A stretch of 64,000 nt of DNA from Hygrocybe punicea. Lineage: Eukaryota; Basidiomycota; Agaricomycetes; Agaricales; Hygrophoraceae. The stretch lies in assembly GCA_963556145.1 (NCBI GenBank), contig OY744471.1:1853590-1917589 (forward strand). Direction: 5' to 3'. Positions 9,135-18,842 of this stretch are shown piece after piece (within the stretch, counting starts at the first letter, position 1; every line of letters begins with the position of its first letter). The notes under the pieces are model-generated. The model searched no databases. It saw nothing but the letters and a program-made list of their open reading frames with translations, and had not been told where the DNA came from. A program made the translations under genes and the position numbers.

Positions 9135-12131
9135 TTATTCTTCAACATCCTCCCAATCATTTTCCACTTCATCAAAGTCAAATTCTTCACCAGATTCTGA
9201 TCCCTCTGAGACCAGATCAAGGCCTACATTTGTGTTGGGTTTCCACTGGCCAGAATTACAGAGGTCAATTGATTCCATGAGCCCTTCTCTTATCTGGGCC
9301 ACAGGTGTGCGAAGTGGTATATTTTGCAAGTTTGGAGCACCAGCCCTTTGAAATGCCTGCAAATGGTCCTTCAGATTTTGCCCTTTGAGCTTCTTGATTT
9401 GTTCCTTGTCAAAGATCAACTTGACTGCAGCTACTCGTCCAGCTGCTTGAGCTGCTTTCTCCAATCTCACTGCTCTTGCTGTTTTGCGCTTGTCTATTTT
9501 AGCTTGTGCATGTTCCACAATTGCCTTCTTTCTGGCTTGTTCCAACCCTTTTGCTTCATCTGCACGAGCAAGTTGACGAACGTATGTGTGGTCCTCAGAC
9601 TGAAACTTCTTCTCCATAAATGCTTGGGTTTCATTGCATGCATACATAGCTTGAGCATTATATTGCAGTGATGTAAGGTGTGGCTGGCAGCGCATAAGAA
9701 CCCGGAATGACCCAAGTGCACCTTCATTCACATCATTTGTGGGAGGCATCCAAGCTAATTCTCTTTCACCTGTGGTAGCCTCATCAATTAAACCACCAGG
9801 AGCAAATTCAGAAGTGAACCGCTTCCATGTTACAGCTGCTCCTTTAAAGAAGGCAACCAGCACTGGTCTCAAATGAGGCAGGGATGGTGCAATATTCAGC
9901 ACAGCTTCAATTGTTGCTGGTGTCTGCCACATCTGTCCATCTAAGGAACCAGTCTCCCAAGTGACTGAGGACCCAATAAGAAAGCTTGGATCTTGTATAA
10001 TCCTCTGCATGTGTGCATAGACTTTTTGGTGTAAAGGGCCCAAATCCAACATATTGACCTTTTCAACCTTTGGTGCACGAATAGCTCTCATGTATGGATG
10101 TGTTATGGCTTGAGCATATAATGCTAGCACTGCAAGCTCAGTCTTGGTTGCAGTACAATGCAATGCTTTCCAAAGATTCTCCTCCATATGACTGAATCTC
10201 ATGGTTTGCTTTTTCTCCTTCACAAACTGCAGGAACATGATGAATTTGGGCAGGTGCTGTATAATTGCTGCTGCTGCTTCACAGTGTGACTGGAACCGGT
10301 TGTTGGAGGTGTCAGGAAATGTAAATGGTAATCCCACATTGGTCTTCCACCACCAACGGAATGAATCATGATGTCCTTTCTTATCATTCTTATTGTTGAA
10401 AATCTCTCCTGCAAGTTGTGCTGCTTTCACACCACCACGAGTTGTCATTTGGAATGCTCTCTCCTGAGCTGGTGTTGAAATATCACTGGCCAACATCTTT
10501 TCCTTCAAAACTGCTGCATTATCCCTGTTAGCCAACAAGGTTGGAGGCTCAACACCATTATCCTTCCACCAAGCCATCATAGCTGTATTCCCACCTCGCA
10601 CTGTGTTAAGATCTTTGTGACAGCCACACCCAGCCCAGATGAAAAGCTTGAAAATTCTTTTTTCATCATCTGACAAATTGTCATAATGATCCTTTCCCAA
10701 ATCCTTTGTCAATTGTTCCATGGAGGAAGCATGCCTCTCTGCTTTGCCTTCTTCAGAAAGCTTATCCCATATATTTTTCCCTCCAGCCTGTTCTATCATT
10801 CTCTCCTGTGCCTCCAAAAAATATGGAAGGAGCTCTTGGTTTGACCTTTCAACAATCTGGTCCTCTCCGAGAGATTGATATGTTGCTAACATTTTCTCCT
10901 TCTCTAGAAGGCGGACATCCTTCTTTTCTTTTGAACAGTGGTCACTGTGCATCCCAGCCAACTTCACAAAGATATCCACCACTCTGAGCAAATGCCCTAC
11001 ACGCTTTCCAAGAGGACTTTCATTATAGATATCTGCAATGTTTCCAAGAAGATTCTTCCAAGCCTTAACAGACTCTTCACTACTTCCATCTAATGCAGAA
11101 TGAACACCAAGAAGACGTGTGGTATGTGTCATCCCTGTGTCTTGACCATCAGTTTTATATGATTCTGCTTTGAGATTGACATGTCGAGATGTATAGTTAA
11201 TAGCCCGATGAGTTGTGCCATCTGCACTGAATGTCATTCCTGTAGTGTTTTGCATCTCATATCCCAATTGCACTTGTGCAGCATAATAACCCTCCACCAC
11301 AATTCGAGACACTGTGCGTCTGCTAACATGTCCTATGACAGATATCCCAGCTGTTCTGAATATTTTGTGAATAATATCTCCAACATATTCTCTAGAACAT
11401 CCAGCTTGAACTAGAAGGCGGATAAGGCTGCGAGTTTGCTCTGTGTAAATTCCCTTCTTCAGAAGGTTGTGAACACTTCTTTCTTTGATAGCCTTTTCCC
11501 TTGCTTTGTATGTTGCCCTCTCCTTAACAGCTATAGCCCAACTACAGTGTTTCTGCAATCGTGCAGCTAGCATCCCAGATTCTTTCAACTTCTGTCCAAT
11601 CAGTTTTGCTTTGTTTTGTGCTCTGCCTATCTCAATTTTGCATCTCTCCATGCATTTTGAGAGTTCACTTTGCAAAGTGGATTTCTCCTTCTCCAACTTC
11701 AATAATGCATCAATTGCCTTTGATGCACTACTTTTGACACCAGTCAGCTCATCTGAGAGCAAGTGACCAGATGACTGCAGAAGCTTTATCTGCTCCTCAA
11801 GAATGCCCTTCCTAGCCTTTCCTCTCTGGTGTGCACGTCTTTCCACTCGGAGGGCAGTGTACCACTTGTCTGAGATCCTTTTCTCCAAAACAAGTTGGTG
11901 TGCCAATTTATCACATTTGGCAGTTTTCTTCCCAAACTCCTTTTCCAGAATCATACACTTCTGACACTCTTTTTCCAATGCAGCTGTTAACTCTGCAACC
12001 TTCTTTTCAGATGCTAACAACAGCTTCTGAACATCTTCTAAGGTCAATGGAGGTGTGGTAGACTTGTTTTCTCTTGCTAGAGATAATTGTTGCTTCTGAG
12101 AAACACTCCTAGAAGAAGTTTTTGGAGGCAT
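9135..12131 (-). CDS. Putative DDE-type transposase, 998 aa, unassigned family
   Basis: A single intact ORF. Residues 30-230 are coiled-coil and Lys/Glu-rich. The core begins near 295 with GMTFSADGTTHRAIN (D304), then LAGMHSDHCSKEKKD (D397), GCGCHKDLN (C502-x2-H505, like the C(2)H signature that follows the second acid in hAT/CACTA/MULE-type transposases), and NDVNEGALGSFR (E803) as candidate third acid. A second coiled-coil (about 855-930) and an acidic tail end the protein. Being the only gene between the TIRs, it most likely catalyses excision and insertion. I do not recognise the CxC zinc clusters or motifs of KDZ transposases. I recall similar unannotated hypothetical proteins from Agaricomycetes but no named superfamily. 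The catalytic residues are my inference. Confidence 0.75.
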   Translation of the reverse strand: MPPKTSSRSVSQKQQLSLARENKSTTPPLTLEDVQKLLLASEKKVAELTAALEKECQKCMILEKEFGKKTAKCDKLAHQLVLEKRISDKWYTALRVERRAHQRGKARKGILEEQIKLLQSSGHLLSDELTGVKSSASKAIDALLKLEKEKSTLQSELSKCMERCKIEIGRAQNKAKLIGQKLKESGMLAARLQKHCSWAIAVKERATYKAREKAIKERSVHNLLKKGIYTEQTRSLIRLLVQAGCSREYVGDIIHKIFRTAGISVIGHVSRRTVSRIVVEGYYAAQVQLGYEMQNTTGMTFSADGTTHRAINYTSRHVNLKAESYKTDGQDTGMTHTTRLLGVHSALDGSSEESVKAWKNLLGNIADIYNESPLGKRVGHLLRVVDIFVKLAGMHSDHCSKEKKDVRLLEKEKMLATYQSLGEDQIVERSNQELLPYFLEAQERMIEQAGGKNIWDKLSEEGKAERHASSMEQLTKDLGKDHYDNLSDDEKRIFKLFIWAGCGCHKDLNTVRGGNTAMMAWWKDNGVEPPTLLANRDNAAVLKEKMLASDISTPAQERAFQMTTRGGVKAAQLAGEIFNNKNDKKGHHDSFRWWWKTNVGLPFTFPDTSNNRFQSHCEAAAAIIQHLPKFIMFLQFVKEKKQTMRFSHMEENLWKALHCTATKTELAVLALYAQAITHPYMRAIRAPKVEKVNMLDLGPLHQKVYAHMQRIIQDPSFLIGSSVTWETGSLDGQMWQTPATIEAVLNIAPSLPHLRPVLVAFFKGAAVTWKRFTSEFAPGGLIDEATTGERELAWMPPTNDVNEGALGSFRVLMRCQPHLTSLQYNAQAMYACNETQAFMEKKFQSEDHTYVRQLARADEAKGLEQARKKAIVEHAQAKIDKRKTARAVRLEKAAQAAGRVAAVKLIFDKEQIKKLKGQNLKDHLQAFQRAGAPNLQNIPLRTPVAQIREGLMESIDLCNSGQWKPNTNVGLDLVSEGSESGEEFDFDEVENDWEDVEE

Positions 12132-13400
12132 AAGAGGCTACAACAGGTATAATTAAGTAAAGTCTCAATGTTTCTCAATATCACTTACAGTGACTAGAAC
12201 TACAAATGAAATGGTTGTTGATTATTCTTGCAGTTGGCAGGACTGTACTCTATAAAATCAAGTATTAATACAACTTATAGTTAAACTAGTGATACTGTAA
12301 TATATTTCTATATTTAATCACTTACCAGGCTGGTAAGACAGAAAATGAGGAGGAGGGAGGCCCAATTGCAGCTGAAAATACAGCAGAAGTTGGAAATGAT
12401 GAGGAAGGCAGTTCTTCAGCCAAGACCCCAAGAGGATAAACCTGTCTCTGGCAAAGAGAGGAAGGCAGTTCTTCAGCCAAGACTCCAAGGGGATAAACCT
12501 GTCTCTGACAAAGAGAGGAAGGCAAATTTGAACCAATTCTTCTTCCACTGTTGCCCGCAGTTGTTACACCGCACCAGTCACTGGGGTTACCAGGATCTTC
12601 TGGAGTCAGCTTAAGATTGGTCCACTGAAGGACACAATCCCAACCGTTCAGGCTCAACTACTGACCACTGTATTTAGGTACAATTTGTCCCTACAGTCCC
12701 TAGGGGGATGGAGATTGTGCTGGTGGTGGATAGTGGTAGGTGAGGGCCACAAGAGAAGCAGGAGAACTGGAGAACTGGTGTGGTGTGGGTGCAATGTAGT
12801 GGTAGCTGAACAAGAGGGCCCAGCACAGCATTTCCGATGCTAATCCTGCTGTGGCTATGCTATGCACTATTTTGGGATGCAACACCTTCTTCGTCTATAG
12901 AATCACTCAAATTAAATTTCGGAGCTTAGCTTTGGCTGAGAGAAATGTTTCATTTAGATGTTAGAAACTTTTGTTCAAAACAGAAAATTTAAATTCACTC
13001 TGGCCGTTGAGATAATGCGAAATTTCTACTATATCTCGGCAACTAGCAATGATAAAAAAGTTTGGTCTTGAACAAAATATTCTAATATGCAAACGAAGCA
13101 TTTGGCTCAGCCAAAGTTAAGCCCCATCATTTGAATCGAGTGAGTCTATGAAGATTTGAGTTTTTTGCTACATTTGGCTGGGAGTCAGTGTGACATTTGA
13201 GAGATGGCGGAATAGCATTGTTCAGCTACAGTTTACACTGGATTTTATTTCTGGGATGGATGCCCACAATCATTTCGGACATCTTTTACACTTAACACTT
13301 TTTAAATACAGGGAGTTTTGAAGCTGTAAACGACTGGGTCAATAGGTGGAGGCCTGTAACGCTATGTGACAATCTGTGACCCGTGTCACGTGTTACAGGG
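12132..13400. other. Upstream region of the 998-aa transposase
   Basis: Non-coding by my reading apart from short ORFs. It holds the 57-bp tandem repeat at 12401-12526 and, near 13350-13400, subterminal GTGAC/TGTAAC motifs. It probably contains the promoter. No second gene could be established. Confidence 0.45.
12401..12526. repeat. 57-bp tandem repeat, two copies plus partial third
   Basis: GAGGAAGGCAGTTCTTCAGC starts at 12401 and 12458, and a partial copy (GAGGAAGGCA) at 12515, a period of 57. The period equals 19 codons, so a repeat-encoding ORF appears on either strand, but I see no other sign of coding. Confidence 0.8.
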
Positions 13401-13670
13401 ATTGCCCAACCCCACTAGCAGTTGTACCAGACATAACAAACTTCACAACTCACACACCGCCCGAACCTTATCCCTAAAAGACCCTGCTTCCACATATATA
13501 CTATCACTCTTATAAGAAGACCCTTGAACGTAAACCCTCCCTACCACCGACATCATGCAACCGTTTGACCCACGGATCCATTACACGACCACTAGTCGTG
13601 ACAGAAACCAGAGCCGAAAGAGGAAAGTAACACGTGGCGAGATACCCATGTTACAGACAAAGAAAAGACA

Positions 13671-14588
13671 ATGATCGAGTCAGAATTCAATGCAATGGAA
13701 ACAATTGTTGCCATTCACTCAACTACAATGGGTTACGCCCTCAATCTTCTGCATGACTTTGACATCCATGGACAATGGACAGAAAAGATTTCACCAGGAT
13801 TAGTCCTTTCACTCAATCGACGGTCAATCGATGAAGCAGTACAATGGCTGCTACAGAACATGCCACAAGATTCACCACAAGAACCACAGACATTGGAACC
13901 AATAAGAGCCGTGACACAAAAAGATTCCGAACTTCATATGGCGCTATTGGTCCACGGTTTTATTTCTGTTATGCAAGACGGACGACAATACCCCATGACG
14001 AGTTTGATTGATTGTGGTTGTACCATCTGTGCCATCGATATTGGCTACGTCAAAGCACATAATATCCCAATGAAACCATACCTGAACCCATTCAATTCAT
14101 ATATGAGTGACGGAACACAACCGAAAACAGGACAGATCACAGAATATTGCAAATTACAAATGCGTCTTGGAGACCATCAAGAATTACTTCGTTTCACAGT
14201 GACAACATTGGCAAAAATGGATATTTTCCTCGGGTATGATTGGCTCAAGAAACATAACCCAGAAATTGATTGGTGCGAAAACAAGATCAAGTTCTCACGA
14301 TGTCTTTCTGGTTGTGGCAAGCCATCAACAATATGATCGACCGAATTCAATACTGTGGTTTGGGAATGACCTCTTTGGTTCGACCAAGTAATGGAAGAAA
14401 CAATGGACCCAGTACACTTTCATTCATTCATGACAAAGTCGACAGAACTTGCAATAAAAGCACAAGAACCACAGAAGGAAAAGATGTTCGAAGAATTGGT
14501 TCCTGAGACATACCATGACGTGATGTTTTCGAACGATCCGGTTTCAATGAATTACCAGCATGAAAACCATGGGATCATGCGATTACCC
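13671..14588 (+). pseudogene. Gypsy element 2 protease region
   Basis: The ORF 13671-14336 contains the aspartic protease core MTSLIDCGCTICAIDIGYV (the usual D-S/T-G is D-C-G here) and the C-terminal flap-side motif MDIFLGYDWLKKHNPEIDW. The same frame continues past TGA at 14334 and 14367 (STEFNTVVWE, then PLWFDQVMEETMDPVHFHSF) into the spacer before RT. A frame change occurs near 14540; afterwards the RT frame reads RSGFNELPA, TGA (14561), [11 protein letters not shown]. The protease would cleave the Gag-Pol polyprotein. It cannot be expressed intact here. Confidence 0.8.
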
Positions 14589-15384
14589 TGAAACCAGATG
14601 CACCAGACCATCATGATTGCAAATTATATCCATTATCACCAATCGAAAAACAAGATCTCGATAAATTCCTTGATGACAATCTGAAAACAGGACGAATCCA
14701 ACCATCAAAATCACCTTACACTTCTCCTTTTTTCTTCGTATCAAAAAAGGATGCCGCTGAACGATGACCGATACAAGATTATCGTTGGTTAAACTCTTGG
14801 ATGGTTGATGACAAGTACCCATTACCTTTGATCAACGATATTATCAATCAATTAGCCAATGCCAAATACTTCACAAAACTTGATGTACGATGGGGATTCA
14901 ATAACGTCCGTATCAAAGAAGGCGATGAACATAAAGCCACCTTCTTGACACCGAAAGGCTTGTTTGAACCGACGGTCATGTTCTTTGGCCTGAAGAATTC
15001 ACCACCAACATTTCAACGATTGATGAATCACATTTTCCGTTATGAAATACGTGAAGGATGGTTGTTGGTCTTCATGGATGACATCTTGATCTTTTCAAAG
15101 TCCCTTGAGGAAAATCAGAAGCGAACGAAACAAGTGTTAAAGATCTTCCGTGAAAACAACCTATTCCTAAAGCCAAAGAAATGTATGTTCGACAAAGAAA
15201 AAGTCGATTACCTCGGACTTATCGTCGGACATGGCCAAGTCCAAATGGACCCAATCAAAACCAATGCTATTACTGATTGGCCCATCCCGACAAATCAAAC
15301 CGAACTGCAACAATTTATTGGTTTTTTGAACTTCTATCGTCGTTTTGTTGACACCTCTCACAGATCGCAAGTCCGTTACACAAA
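14589..15384 (+). pseudogene. Gypsy element 2 reverse transcriptase
   Basis: RT motifs in order: [20 protein letters not shown] at 14765, PIQDYRWLNSWMVDDKYPLP, FTKLDVRWGFNNVRIKEGDE, FGLKNSPPTFQRLMNHI and the catalytic box FMDD (VFMDDILIFS), then KCMFDKEKVDYLGLIVG. A single-base frame change near 15350 separates it from RNase H: the other frame resumes as LSQIASPLHKLTG. Confidence 0.85.
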
Positions 15385-16338
15385 TTGACAGGAAAAGCAA
15401 AATGGGATTGGACGGAAGAACAACAAAACGCATTCAATCATCTAAAGACTATCATAACAACTGATCCGATTCTCGTCTTACCTGTCCCTGACAAAAAGTT
15501 CACCATCAAATGTGATGCATCAGATTATGCAATCGGTGCTATCTTGTCCCAGGAACAACCTGACGGTCTTTTCCACCCTGTGGCTTACATGTTGACAACA
15601 ATTACACCAGCTGAATGAAACTACCAAGTCTTCGACAAAGAACTACTCGCAATCATACGAAGTTTTGAGGAGTGGCAACAATTCCTCCTTGGCGCAAAAG
15701 AACAAATCGACGTCTTCACTGATCATCGTAATTTGGAATATTATCGGAAACCACAAGATCTCACCCGACGACCAGCTCATTGGATTGCATTCCTACAGGA
15801 CTATAACTTCCATTTATTATATCACAAAGGCTCACAAAATAAGAAAGCCGATCTCCTTTCGTGTCGAGTTGATCATAAGCTAAAAGAAATGGACAACAAA
15901 GGTATGATTGGTCTCCCTGATTTACTTTTTATTCCACCAGAACAATCAATTCGACAAATACTCCACGCGTCCTCCATGTATGATAACATTATTTCCTTAC
16001 ACCATGACAACCCCATCGCAGGCCATCCAGGTCGTGACAAAACAATCAAATTGATTTCACGAACATCGACATGGCCAACCATCCGGGAAGATGTTGAACG
16101 ATACATCAATGGTTGTACCGAATGTCAACAAAACAAACCACGACGTGGAAAACAACTTGGACAGCTCTTCCCTCACGATGTACCGCCATACAATTGGCAT
16201 ACAATTTCCGTTGATATGATTGGTCCCCTACCGGAATCACATGGCTTCAACGCCATTTTGGTTGTTGTCGATAAACGATCAAAACATCCCATCTTCATCG
16301 CCACGAACATGACATTGACATCGGAAGGATGGGCATGA
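15385..16338 (+). pseudogene. Gypsy element 2 RNase H and integrase N-terminus
   Basis: RNase H reads VLPVPDKKFTIKCDASDYAI, TGA at 15616, NYQVFDKELLAIIRSFEEW and FTDHRNLEYY. The integrase HHCC zinc domain follows (HHDNPIAGHPGRDKT ... CTECQQNK) and the first part of the core (VDMIGPLPESHGFNAILVVVD, giving the first catalytic D). A TGA at 16336 replaces the codon before LFRDHVFKHFG. Confidence 0.85.
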
Positions 16339-17456
16339 TTGTTCCGTGATCACGTTTTCAAACACTTTGGTATGCCATGCTTCGTCATCTCAGATCGTGG
16401 CTTTGTTTTCATCTCACGTTTCATTACTGAATTATATTCTTTAATCAGTATCAAAGGACGACCCACGACAGCATATCATCCACGTGCTGATGGACAAACA
16501 GAATGGATGAATCAAGAACTCGAAATCTGTCTTCGTTTTTTCACCAATTATCGACAAGATGACTGGCATGAATGGCTCGCCCTCACAGAGTTTGCTTTGG
16601 CCAATCGTGAATCATCTGCAATTAAAACTTCCCCCTTCTTCGCCACACAGGGACAACATCCATGGACTGGTCTTAACCTTGATACACATACTCCCATCAC
16701 AAATGAAGCTGTCAATGATTTCATTACACGGATGAAGACTATACAACAAAAAATTGGTAAAATTGCGGATGTCACTAGTGTTGCCACAGCTAAGGCTAAT
16801 AGCTGGCTACTAGCCATTAGCTTAGCTGATTTTAGCTTAGCTGATGCCAGCTAAGCTAATGGCTAATCTCCAGCTAATGGCTAAGGCTAAAGTATTTCAG
16901 AAAGTTAGCTTAGCTGTAGCTGAAGCTAAGGGAAGATAAAAATAATATCATCTCAGAACAGCCTAGAAATACCTAAAAAGGATATCATACCTGACTAATA
17001 GTCATTAGCTTAGCTGACTTTAGCTTAGCCATAGCTGCAGCTAGTACTTGGCTAGTGGCTAAGGCTAAGACATTTTTCATGAATTAGCTTAGCTTTAGCT
17101 GCAGCTAATTTAGCTGTGGCTAGGCTAGCTTAGCTGTGGCAACACTAGATGTCACAAGACAGACAATGAAGGATAAGTATGACAGTCATGTTAAAAACAT
17201 CGTCTTTTCCCCTGGTGACAAAGTCTGGCTGAATGGAAAGAATTTTTTAACCACAGATCGTCCAAGCAAAAAACTCGACAATCAAAAGTTCAGCCCATTC
17301 ACCGTCCTCGACAAAATCGGTTTGTCGTCATACAAACTGAAACTACCGAAAACCTGGAAGATCTTTCCCATATTCAATGTTGCCCTCCTTTCCCCATTCC
17401 AACCTCCTTCTTCCCCTATCCAACAAAAATACCATCTTTGACCTCCTTCCGAAATC
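16339..17456 (+). pseudogene. Gypsy element 2 integrase core and C-terminus, split by a MITE
   Basis: DRGFVFISRF supplies the second catalytic D and YHPRADGQTEWMNQELE the E of the D,D-35-E core. The MITE at 16776-17147 plus one TSD copy splits IADVTRQTMKDKYDSH; the frame is exact when both are removed. The C-terminal segment (VFSPGDKVWLNGKNF, FPIFNVALLSPFQPP) is the GPY/F-like region of chromoviral integrases. A TGA at 17439 interrupts the run into the chromodomain. Confidence 0.83.
16776..17147. mobile_element. hAT-like MITE, 372 bp (AGCTTAGCT-rich)
   Basis: TIRs TAGTGTTGCCACAGCTAA and TTAGCTGTGGCAACACTA. 8-bp TSD GATGTCAC at 16768-16775 and 17148-17155. The interior is a patchwork of GGCTAA/TTAGCT motifs in both orientations and has no ORF. 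It inserted into the integrase coding sequence. Size, TSD length and TAGTGTTG ends fit hAT mobilisation. Confidence 0.93.
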
Positions 17457-17464
17457 ATTGATAA

Positions 17465-18108
17465 TAGGGCAGGTCAAGGGTATGCAATACCCCCAGGGGT
17501 TAAGAGTACGGGTACCACGGGTTAAGGGTACGAGTCCAGCCTCAGAATACCCGCAGTACCCACGTGGGTATGGGCTGTATTTTCTTTGGGAGAAGAAACA
17601 TCAAAAACTCAATTTTTGGGGTATTTTTCGCTATTTTTGAGGGATATAATGAGAATCATTGCTTGTAAAAATATGTAAAAATGCTCTCAACACTCCCCAC
17701 AGTATTCTGAACATTGTGCTTCTTTACACTAAAGGGATCCGACCAGTATTCCATCCACAATAACCATAAAAACCACCAAAAACAGGTAAAAATGGGGTAT
17801 TTTGCATGTTTTTGAGGGATATAATGAGAATCATTGCTTGTAAAAATATGTAAAAATGCTCTCAACACTCCCCACAATATTCTAAACATTGTGTTTCTTT
17901 ACACTAAAGGGATCCGGCCAGTATTCTGTCCACAATAACCATAAAAACCACCAAAAACAGGTAAAAATGGGGTATTTTGCATGTTTCTTCCTGTACCCCT
18001 GCAAAACCCGTGCCATACCCGTACTTTTGGCCTTGGGTACGTACCCGTGACGGGTACGGGTCCGAGTACAGCCCCAGAGCACTGCGGGTGTACCCCTGAC
18101 TGGCCATA
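17465..18108. mobile_element. hAT-like MITE, 644 bp (TAGGGC family) with internal duplication
   Basis: Ends TAGGGCAGGTCAAGGGTA and, inverted, TATGGCCAGTCAGGGGTA. 8-bp TSD ATTGATAA at 17457-17464 and 18109-18116. Rich in GTACCCG motifs near both ends. Contains a 175-bp tandem duplication (17639-17813 and 17814-17988) that is single-copy in the relative at 61884-62352. Removing the insert and one TSD copy rejoins PPSEIIDNDDHYKIEHILDS of the host Pol. Confidence 0.92.
17639..17988. repeat. 175-bp tandem duplication inside the MITE
   Basis: Two near-identical units starting GAGGGATATAATGAGAATCA at 17639 and 17814. Differences are few (for example CAGTATTCTGAAC versus AATATTCTAAAC). Confidence 0.9.
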
Positions 18109-18116
18109 ATTGATAA

Positions 18117-18762
18117 TGACGACCATTACAAAATAGAACATATCCTTGATTCCCGCATTCACCGAAATAAATTGTATTACTTAGTACATTGGCTCGATTA
18201 TCCCCGCGATGAAGATTCCTGGATCCCTGCCACCAAAACTACATATTGCCAGGATCTTGTCGACAATTTCCATAAATTACATCCCCACGCTCCTTCTTCT
18301 TTATCTCTTCATTCCCTTTTCACTCTTCCCCCTTCTGTTATCCCTCCTTTTTCTTCCTCTTCTATTCTGCTTGCCATCTACCCACATAATGCCAACCTTA
18401 TTCTTAACGGTTCAAAAAACCATGAATTCCAAAAATATCTCTTCCCTCCCGGCATCACACACGCTTACCTTTATGAAACTGCCCCTGTTGATGCCATTAC
18501 ATCTATCATTGAAATCTCTTCCCCCATCGTCACCCCCGCACAGATTGTCGACACCACTGGTTTCGGCAACCTCAATTTCAACTCTCGCAAGAAGTCCTGT
18601 CCCTACGCTTTCCCGATCGTCCATTGTTATCGCCTCCCATCACCGATCCCCTCCGCTGCCCTTTCCCATCAATATGACATCGTGACCCCACACCGTTTCT
18701 CCCTCCTTCCTTCCTCATTCATCCACGATCACCCCGTTAACCCTGATCACCTCGTGTATTAG
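18117..18762 (+). pseudogene. Gypsy element 2 Pol tail: chromodomain plus ASCH/PUA-like domain
   Basis: After the MITE the frame reads a chromodomain (YKIEHILDSRIHRNKLYYLV then HWLDYPRDEDSWIPATK), which in chromoviruses directs integration to marked chromatin. About 40 residues later comes LLAIYPHNANLILNGSKNHE, FQKYLFPPGITHAYLYETAP and ITSIIEIS, later SCPYAFPIVHCYRLPSP. The order [I-x-P ... LIL-x-G-x-K-x-x-E ... YLYE-x-x-P ... I-x-x-x-IEI ... A-x-P-I] matches the ASCH/PUA-fold pattern as I know it. The ORF then runs to TAG at 18760. The chromodomain is confident, the ASCH call moderate. It is called a pseudogene only because the upstream Pol is broken. Confidence 0.65.
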
Positions 18763-18842
18763 CTTTGCCTACCCTAATCTTTCTCCTTTATATACCGTTC
18801 TCTTCTCTTTTTCCCCTTCTTTGTTCCTTGCCTCTTTACCCC

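Larger units (their letters stand above)
8916..13414 (-). mobile_element. DNA transposon of unassigned superfamily (4499 bp)
   Basis: Terminal inverted repeat TGGGGTTGGGCAAT (8916-8929; complement 13401-13414). A duplicated target CTAGCAG lies at 8909-8915 and 13415-13421; it is 7 bp with symmetric 14-bp TIRs, or 8 bp (CTAGCAGT) if one terminal base is excluded. Subterminal zones contain many GTGAC motifs (for example five or six in 8936-8993, and several in 13365-13395). One intact intronless gene lies on the minus strand. The 1.28 kb upstream of it carries a 57-bp tandem repeat. TIRs, TSD and an uninterrupted ORF suggest recent activity compared with the dead Gypsy element it entered. Confidence 0.9.

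Noticed and set aside
9324..12061. Plus-strand ORFs within the 998-aa gene
   Set aside because: Antisense shadows of a long intact ORF.
8916..13414. Calling the 998-aa protein a KDZ transposase
   Set aside because: The size fits, but I see no CxC zinc cluster and none of the KDZ core motifs I know, so only a DDE-like assignment is kept.
14334..16338. An alternative genetic code with TGA as a sense codon
   Set aside because: Intact genes in the window (998-aa transposase, spliced cargo gene, gag ORFs) end at normal stops, and the Gypsy element also has frameshifts, so decay is simpler.
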